Assembly: GCA_001577215.1 (NCBI GenBank) | Contig: LSCC01000019.1 | Coordinates: 1-19,864, forward strand | DNA: 19,864 nt | Direction: 5' to 3' | Origin: Fidelibacterota bacterium TCS52 | Lineage (GTDB): Bacteria > Fidelibacterota > Fidelibacteria > Fidelibacterales > Fidelibacteraceae | Part shown: piece after piece, positions 15,185-19,864 of the stretch | How positions within the stretch are numbered: position 1 is the stretch's first letter | How the letters are laid out: each line of letters begins with the position of its first letter | Program-made: the position numbers and the translations under genes | The notes under the pieces: generated by a model | Told to the model about the DNA's origin: nothing | Databases searched by the model: none | What the model saw: only the letters and a program-made list of their open reading frames with translations

Positions 15185-16432
15185 TTAATCAGAAACCATA
15201 GGAATTGTCATAGATCCATCCATCAAAAATAATATTTTGGCATTGTTCCATTTAAGATTCAATGCATTATCTATAGCAACTTGAAGCGAATCATACGGCT
15301 CTATAAAAATTTTCCGTAAAACATCATGTGGAAGATCGGTTACGCCCCACATTTGTGCCCACGATGCAATTTCTGCCATTTTTGCCGCTTTGTGATAACC
15401 TATCACATACTCTTTTTCTATTTTTTTAATAACTTCCTTCGGATTATTACACGAACTCATAAGCTTAACAAAAGTATCATGACCAATTCCATCACGACAT
15501 TTGGAAACGAGTATAAGAATTCCATCTTTTTTCAATGCCAATTTAGCATTATCTATTGCTTTCTGAGATTGATACAGATCTATATCCATCGGGTATTTAG
15601 CAACAGAAACAACAATATCTGCTTTCTCTTTTATTTTAACAGCAAAAACATCATTTGCTTTATCAATCGCTGCTGTAAATGAGTCATTAATATTTCCTGA
15701 AGTTGCTGCATAAATTTTATGATCTTGATCAAGAACTGTCATTATAGCAAAAATATCTTTCTTAACGGTTTTTAGTGCATCAATGAAATCTTCGTGGACC
15801 GGATTCCCTTTTAAAGTCAAGCTTTTAGCTTTTGGGCTCAGGGCAAGTTTGTGATTCTGTTCAATAGTTTTATATGAAGCAATACCGGGTAAGAAAGCTT
15901 TTCTTCCACCTGTATATCCGGCAAAATAATGTGGCTCAACAGATCCGATAACAACAATTTTATCTGCTTCAATTCCCATCTTATTTATGATCATCTCAGT
16001 ACCATTTTTTGATTTTCCGAGATAGACCATGTCTTCTTCTTTCTTAGAATCATGTGCGAAAATAACATCTTTAAATTCTTGATAGTACTTCCCGAAAATT
16101 TGATAATATTCATCTTTAGTCGGAGCACGGTGAATTCCTGTCGCAACAATGAATTTGATATTATGATCTTTAATATCATCATAGATTATATCTAATACTT
16201 TCGCTGTAGGCGTGGGACGAGTACCATCATTTACAATGAAAAGAACATTCTTAGAATCTTTTAGAAAATCATGAAAATTCTTGGAGTTAAATGGATTAGA
16301 AATAGCATCTTTGATTGTTTGAAATTCATCATCGATTGAAACTCTATTGGGTTTAACAATTCCAGAAATACATTTATCTTTTACATTTATATCTATTTTT
16401 TTATTTTTTCCATAAGGTACTTTTATTAACAT
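15185..16432 (-). CDS. larA: LarA-family nickel-pincer (NPN) racemase, probable lactate racemase
   Basis: The 415-residue LarA/DUF2088 protein catalyses racemisation of 2-hydroxy acids. Residues matching those known from Lactiplantibacillus plantarum LarA are in place: R72 in NDGTRPTP, H101 in ATGIHRAPT, H168 and K178 in PHYFAGYTGGRK (the lysine that holds the NPN cofactor, with the same 10-residue spacing), and Q288 and K291 in YQSQKA. Family members act on lactate, malate and other hydroxy acids, so lactate is favoured here by the neighbouring GlcD-like oxidase rather than by sequence. The cofactor-making genes larB, larC and larE are not in the window. The start follows GAGGAG. MvhD ends 104 bases upstream; the gap holds a 12-base palindrome (16479-16490) and no other feature I can support. 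Confidence 0.88.
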   Translation of the reverse strand: MLIKVPYGKNKKIDINVKDKCISGIVKPNRVSIDDEFQTIKDAISNPFNSKNFHDFLKDSKNVLFIVNDGTRPTPTAKVLDIIYDDIKDHNIKFIVATGIHRAPTKDEYYQIFGKYYQEFKDVIFAHDSKKEEDMVYLGKSKNGTEMIINKMGIEADKIVVIGSVEPHYFAGYTGGRKAFLPGIASYKTIEQNHKLALSPKAKSLTLKGNPVHEDFIDALKTVKKDIFAIMTVLDQDHKIYAATSGNINDSFTAAIDKANDVFAVKIKEKADIVVSVAKYPMDIDLYQSQKAIDNAKLALKKDGILILVSKCRDGIGHDTFVKLMSSCNNPKEVIKKIEKEYVIGYHKAAKMAEIASWAQMWGVTDLPHDVLRKIFIEPYDSLQVAIDNALNLKWNNAKILFLMDGSMTIPMVSD

Positions 16433-16536
16433 TCGTTTAACTCCTCGAAGAATTTTATATAGAAGTATTAGAAAGTTGAATTAGCTAATTTGGAAAACCG
16501 AATTAATTTTATTGAAAATAAAACTATCAATTATTA

Positions 16537-16929
16537 TTAAAATTTAATTGGCCCAAGTTTTTCCATTTTTTTGACAAAATCATCAATTGTTTTTTTTAGT
16601 TTTGCAGCTTCACCTTTATCAATCCACTCTAATTTCAACCTGTTTGAATCAATACCAAATTGCTTAATTGTCCTTTTAAGAATTACAATTCTTCTTCTTG
16701 TTTTGTAATTTCCATCATGCTCACATTCACCTTCAGGGCAACTTGCAATAAGAATACCCCAGGCACCATTTTTAAAAGTGTCTATGATTAATTCCGGAGA
16801 AATTCGTCCTGAGCACATGTTTATCACTATTTTATGATCGAGTGCCGGTTTTTCCAATGGATTTTTTGAAAGTTGTAATCCGGGATATGACGACCAATTA
16901 CATGAAAAAATAACAGTTTTTGGGGTCAT
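16537..16929 (-). CDS. mvhD: MvhD-like hydrogenase/heterodisulfide reductase iron-sulfur subunit
   Basis: The 130-residue protein matches the delta subunit of methyl-viologen-reducing hydrogenase, which passes electrons through a [2Fe-2S] cluster to HdrA. Family blocks are CNWSSYPG at 10-17, VINMCSGRISPE around 35-46, ASCPEGECEHDGNYKTRRR and LEWIDKGEA. Cysteines are C10, C39, C64 and C69. In the usual family form the first motif is CNWC; here the second Cys is Ser. The four remaining Cys could still hold one cluster. The start overlaps the stop of the ferredoxin-like gene by 4 bases (ATGA), and AAGGAGG lies within that upstream gene, indicating coupled translation and probably a complex of the two products. 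Confidence 0.88.
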   Translation of the reverse strand: MTPKTVIFSCNWSSYPGLQLSKNPLEKPALDHKIVINMCSGRISPELIIDTFKNGAWGILIASCPEGECEHDGNYKTRRRIVILKRTIKQFGIDSNRLKLEWIDKGEAAKLKKTIDDFVKKMEKLGPIKF

Positions 16930-17483
16930 ACCGTACCTCCTTCAAGATAATTTTTAACTTGTTGGCATAATTCATTTTGTGTAAGACCAAAACCTTCTCG
17001 ACTATATGCGGCACCGGTAGGACAGGTAGCCACACAACAACCACAACTTTGACATTTTACTATATCGACAACTATTTTGTCATTTTCTTCATCAACTGAG
17101 CGTGCTTCGTGTTTACAAACTGATATACATGATTGACACATTCCACATTTATCTTCATTCGTTTTGCTAGTTGTGCCGGTAACATCATAGCCAGCTTCTG
17201 CGAAATCAGTCCTAGCATCTTGAAATAGTTCAGTTATTTCTACTTTTGCAGAACAAGAGGCTTCACATCGTTTACACATATAACATTCAAAAATCTTCTC
17301 TGCAATAGAATCTGAAGGATCTATGTCTCCTTGAAGCAATGCATGAAGCATAACAAGTTTACCACGTGGGGCATCAGATTCCCAACCGGTAATTTTAAAA
17401 AGGTGGCAATGCTCAAAACAATATCCACATCGAATACAAACATGTAATTTATCCTGCCATTTTTTAAGATTATTAAATTCCAT
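16926..17483 (-). CDS. Four-cluster iron-sulfur protein (GlcF/HdrC-like N-half, ferredoxin C-half)
   Basis: The 185-residue soluble protein has four CxxCxxCxxxC motifs: C16/19/22/26, C67/70/73/77, C113/116/119/123 and C144/147/150/154 (plus C149). It can hold four [4Fe-4S] clusters. The first pair, spaced by about 40 residues with SDAPRGKLVMLHALLQGD between, is like the N-terminal part of GlcF and HdrC. The CCG domains that normally follow in GlcF are absent. The second pair is a dicluster ferredoxin, with CVATCPTGAA, like the C-terminal end of HdrA. It therefore looks like an electron wire between the FAD oxidase encoded 17 bases upstream and MvhD encoded with a 4-base overlap downstream. 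The start follows GAGAGGAAATA. The partner assignment is inference from gene order. Confidence 0.82.
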   Translation of the reverse strand: MEFNNLKKWQDKLHVCIRCGYCFEHCHLFKITGWESDAPRGKLVMLHALLQGDIDPSDSIAEKIFECYMCKRCEASCSAKVEITELFQDARTDFAEAGYDVTGTTSKTNEDKCGMCQSCISVCKHEARSVDEENDKIVVDIVKCQSCGCCVATCPTGAAYSREGFGLTQNELCQQVKNYLEGGTV

Positions 17484-17500
17484 TATTTCCTCTCTATTAA

Positions 17501-18928
17501 TTAATTATGTTTATATCTGAGTCGTGTTGCAGTTACCCAATCATCCGGAGCATCCATTAATTTACCGGGATTTAAAATATTATTTGGATCAAGCGCCTTC
17601 TTAATAGCATGCATAAAATTCAATGAATCATGTTTTTCTTTTTTAAAGGCAAATGCCTTTGATATTCCTATTCCATGCTCAGCTGAAGTTGACCCATCGA
17701 TTGACGCAACAAAATCATAAATTTCTTTTACTGCATTTTTCGCATTATCCCATTGCTTATTTTTAGTAGGATCCAAAAGAATTTTTGTATGCATACACCC
17801 TGAGCCACAATGTCCATAAGCAGTCATAATTACATTATTTCTTTTAGCGACATCGTGTATCTTTTGTGCCATCACAGCCATTTTGGAATATGGAACTGCC
17901 ATATCATCTGCAAGTGAGGTACATGCGAATAGCTCTTTATACTTTGATAATGAAGGAAATAGTTTTTTTCTTCCCGAAAATATTCGTGTTCGTTCCTTTG
18001 CATCATAACTCAACTCAATACCAAAACCATTATGTTTTTCACAAATGGCTTTAATTTTTTTCATTTCAAAATCGATAGCTTCTTTGACCATTCCATCAGC
18101 TTCGAACATCAAAATAGCATCGACATCGGGAAGTCCAAAATCCATCGCTTTATTTACCGCAGTAATTGCGATATTATCCATCAATTCAAGTAGTGAGGGC
18201 TGACATCCACTCGCCATTATTTCTGCAATGGAGTCACCTGCTTCTTTAAGTTTATTGAATTTTGCAGTTCCCATACACCGTAATTTCGGAATAGGTATGA
18301 ATCGTAAAGTGGCTTCGACAATTATTCCGAGTGTTCCTTCCGAGCCAACCATTAATCTATCAAGTTGATATCCTGCTGCTTCTACTCTATTTTTACATCC
18401 AAATGAAACCAAATCACCATTTGCCATTACTACTTTCATGCCCAACACATAGTCACGTACAGCTCCATATTTAATAGACCGTACACCACTTGCATTATTA
18501 GCAATTTCACCACCAATTGTTGCGACTCTGCTTGATGCAGGTGCCGGTGGATAGAATACACTATGAGATTTTAAAACATGATTTAAATCATCATCTACAA
18601 CTCCAGGTTCAACCCTACAATAAACATCTGCTAGATTTACTTCAAGAATATGGTTCATTCTTTTCATGTCCAAAATAATACCACCTTTTATTGGAACTGC
18701 TTGACCCGACATCCCTGAACCTGCACCTCTGGAAATAATCGGTATTTTTTTTGAATTTGCATAAATCACGATTTTCTGAACATGTTCAATCTTGCCAGGT
18801 CGAACAACAATACAAGCTGATGCCTCGTGAACAGATGAATCCGAACCATATACTAATAAGTCACCTGGATCAGTACTTATATTTTCTTTACCAACTATAT
18901 TGATTATTTTCTCAAGATTAATTTTCAT
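17501..18928 (-). CDS. FAD-linked oxidase, GlcD / D-lactate dehydrogenase type
   Basis: The product of 475 residues has the PCMH-type FAD domain (about 30-215) and the FAD-oxidase C domain. FAD contacts are visible as SRGAGSGMSGQAVP, PPAPASSRVATIGG and NASGVRSIKYGAVRDYV. C-terminal signatures are GHCGSGCMH (372-380), SAEHGIG and NILNPGK. Both histidines and E417, which bind zinc in human D-2-hydroxyglutarate dehydrogenase, are kept, but the usual GHxGDGNxH is changed at the D and N. The family oxidises D-2-hydroxy acids such as lactate or glycolate. Next to LarA, D-lactate is the likeliest substrate, by inference. I chose ATG at 18928 because TGAGGAAAG lies directly before it; an in-frame ATG at 18940 has no such site. 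Confidence 0.87.
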   Translation of the reverse strand: MKINLEKIINIVGKENISTDPGDLLVYGSDSSVHEASACIVVRPGKIEHVQKIVIYANSKKIPIISRGAGSGMSGQAVPIKGGIILDMKRMNHILEVNLADVYCRVEPGVVDDDLNHVLKSHSVFYPPAPASSRVATIGGEIANNASGVRSIKYGAVRDYVLGMKVVMANGDLVSFGCKNRVEAAGYQLDRLMVGSEGTLGIIVEATLRFIPIPKLRCMGTAKFNKLKEAGDSIAEIMASGCQPSLLELMDNIAITAVNKAMDFGLPDVDAILMFEADGMVKEAIDFEMKKIKAICEKHNGFGIELSYDAKERTRIFSGRKKLFPSLSKYKELFACTSLADDMAVPYSKMAVMAQKIHDVAKRNNVIMTAYGHCGSGCMHTKILLDPTKNKQWDNAKNAVKEIYDFVASIDGSTSAEHGIGISKAFAFKKEKHDSLNFMHAIKKALDPNNILNPGKLMDAPDDWVTATRLRYKHN

Positions 18929-18932
18929 ATCT

Positions 18933-18939
18933 TTCCTCA
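18933..18939 (-). promoter_or_regulatory. Ribosome-binding site fixing the start of the GlcD-like gene
   Basis: TGAGGAA on the minus strand sits 4 bases before the ATG at 18928. It lies inside the 4-codon extension that would start at 18940, so it supports the shorter form. Confidence 0.55.
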
Positions 18940-19066
18940 TTATTTAGATATAATTTTTAAATTAATATATTAAATGAAATATCTTACAAATTCCAATTAA
19001 TATTTTTTAATCTTTTAACTGAGTTCTCATTCATTATTTCTCTCACTAATCCTTCTTATTAAATGT

Positions 19067-19864
19067 CTAAGGCATTATTTTTCTTCTCAATAAAGACGAA
19101 GGTAAACTATACATATAAAATAATCCGGCAGGATCGAGTATTTTATCAGCTATTTTTTGAATATCTTCATCGGTCATCTTATCTTCATTTTCAACCCCCA
19201 ATATAGATGCAATAACCGAAAGTGACCTTGCGCCGAAATCTGAAACACCATCAATTGGACCAAAACATCCTCTACAAGCCATATTTGCATTGATACACCG
19301 TTCGCCACACCCTGAGCGTGTAGCAGGACCGAGACAAATTATCCCTTCTTCGAGAAAACATTTTTTTGGATCAATCTCAACTTCATAAGGTCTTTTAATC
19401 TCACTCATCATCAATTTTTCCGGTTTAGAATCATTTCTCGGACAAGTATCACACAATGATTTATCAGGGGCAAGCACAGCACCTTTTTCCGGAAGTTCTC
19501 CTTTTAGAATTGCATTTATAGCATCCATTATTAAATCCGGAGGTGGAGCACAGCCAGGAAGATAATAATCAACTTCGACTGTTTGATCCAATGTTTTTAC
19601 AGTATCGTAAAATTTTGGAAGTTCAAGTTTATAATCATCATATTTTATATTTATTTGAGGTTTAATTTTTTTGGGATTTGCTACTGAAGGTATTTTTGAA
19701 TAAAGGTAATCAAAGATTTCTCTACGATTAGAGAAATTTCCTAGTCCAGGTATTCCACCGATATGAGCACATGAACCAAAGGCAACGACTAATTCTGATT
19801 TTTTTCTCAAAAGTTTCACCATTTCTTCCTGCTCACTGGTTCTGATTGCACCATTAATGAAAGA
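19067..19864 (-). CDS. Partial [NiFe]-hydrogenase small-subunit-like protein (MvhG / F420-nonreducing type), 5' end beyond window
   Basis: The frame is open to the right edge, giving 265 residues without the N-terminus. An internal ATG at 19822 is not the start: the 14 codons before it continue family sequence (FINGAIRTSEQEE, where MvhG proteins have EGAIRT followed by acidic residues). Motifs follow in order: AFGSCAHIGGIPGL, LPGCAPPPDLI, CDTCPR, then a Cys-rich tail (C, CLGP, GCGERC, ACRGCFGP) for several Fe-S clusters. This is the electron-transfer small subunit of the group 3 hydrogenase/Hdr-linked type. The large subunit, if any, would lie upstream outside the window. The GlcD-like gene follows after a 138-base gap in which I see no gene. 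Confidence 0.85.
   Translation of the reverse strand, partial: SFINGAIRTSEQEEMVKLLRKKSELVVAFGSCAHIGGIPGLGNFSNRREIFDYLYSKIPSVANPKKIKPQINIKYDDYKLELPKFYDTVKTLDQTVEVDYYLPGCAPPPDLIMDAINAILKGELPEKGAVLAPDKSLCDTCPRNDSKPEKLMMSEIKRPYEVEIDPKKCFLEEGIICLGPATRSGCGERCINANMACRGCFGPIDGVSDFGARSLSVIASILGVENEDKMTDEDIQKIADKILDPAGLFYMYSLPSSLLRRKIMP

Noticed and set aside
15326..15682. A 118-codon plus-strand open frame
   Set aside because: It is antisense to conserved LarA sequence, with low-complexity aromatic composition and no recognisable domain.
16479..16490. Perfect 12-base palindrome AATTAGCTAATT between MvhD and LarA genes
   Set aside because: It is too short and AT-rich to claim as an operator or terminator without comparison to relatives.
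19067..19822. The ATG at 19822 as the true start of the hydrogenase small-subunit-like gene
   Set aside because: The preceding 14 in-frame codons carry family sequence (GAIRT block) and the frame is open to the edge, so the gene is truncated by the window.

Overview
The window is strongly AT-rich bacterial DNA. It is gene-dense and mostly has clear Shine-Dalgarno sites of the AGGAG/GGAGG type. The gene content is an NADP-type isocitrate dehydrogenase, a eukaryote-like citrate synthase, an Aquifex-type aconitase, Hdr/Mvh-type iron-sulfur proteins, LarA and a GlcD-like flavoprotein. This points to an anaerobic, fermentative or syntrophic bacterium, perhaps an uncultured lineage of the FCB/Cloacimonadota kind. 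That placement is a guess from gene content, because the window holds no rRNA or ribosomal-protein marker.

Layout from left to right. (1) Positions 1-2014, minus strand: a short operon with a P-loop NTPase, a polytopic DMT-like membrane protein and a small protein that runs off the left edge. (2) A 268-base divergent spacer. (3) Positions 2283-5906, plus strand: a one-chain homoaconitase of the fungal Lys4 type, then a stand-alone cyclic-nucleotide-binding protein closely followed by an AI-2E-family membrane protein. (4) Positions 5907-6369: a non-coding stretch with a minus-strand tRNA-Asn flanked by two related ~135-base imperfect inverted-repeat elements. (5) Positions 6370-14127, minus strand: a central-carbon cluster. 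In transcription order it reads aconitase, citrate synthase, isocitrate dehydrogenase, TPR protein, malic enzyme, second TPR protein. (6) Positions 14223-15129, minus strand: an ECF-type S component overlapping a purine phosphoribosyltransferase. (7) Positions 15185-19864, minus strand: a module of hydrogenase-small-subunit-like protein (cut by the right edge), GlcD-like FAD oxidase, a four-cluster ferredoxin-like protein, MvhD and LarA.

How the genes may work together (inference). LarA interconverts the enantiomers of a 2-hydroxy acid, most simply lactate. The GlcD-like enzyme oxidises one of them. The electrons leave through the four-cluster protein and MvhD towards a heterodisulfide-reductase/hydrogenase-type complex of which the MvhG-like protein is a part. 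Carbon then enters the oxidative arm of the citric acid cycle (citrate synthase, aconitase, isocitrate dehydrogenase), giving 2-oxoglutarate and NADPH, with malic enzyme linking malate and pyruvate. No 2-oxoglutarate-to-oxaloacetate genes are seen here.

The points most worth following are the Cys4 zinc-ribbon-like insertion in isocitrate dehydrogenase directly before its substrate-binding motif, the possible lactate-oxidising Hdr/Mvh-type module, the orphan fungal-type homoaconitase, and the paralogous TPR proteins flanking malic enzyme.
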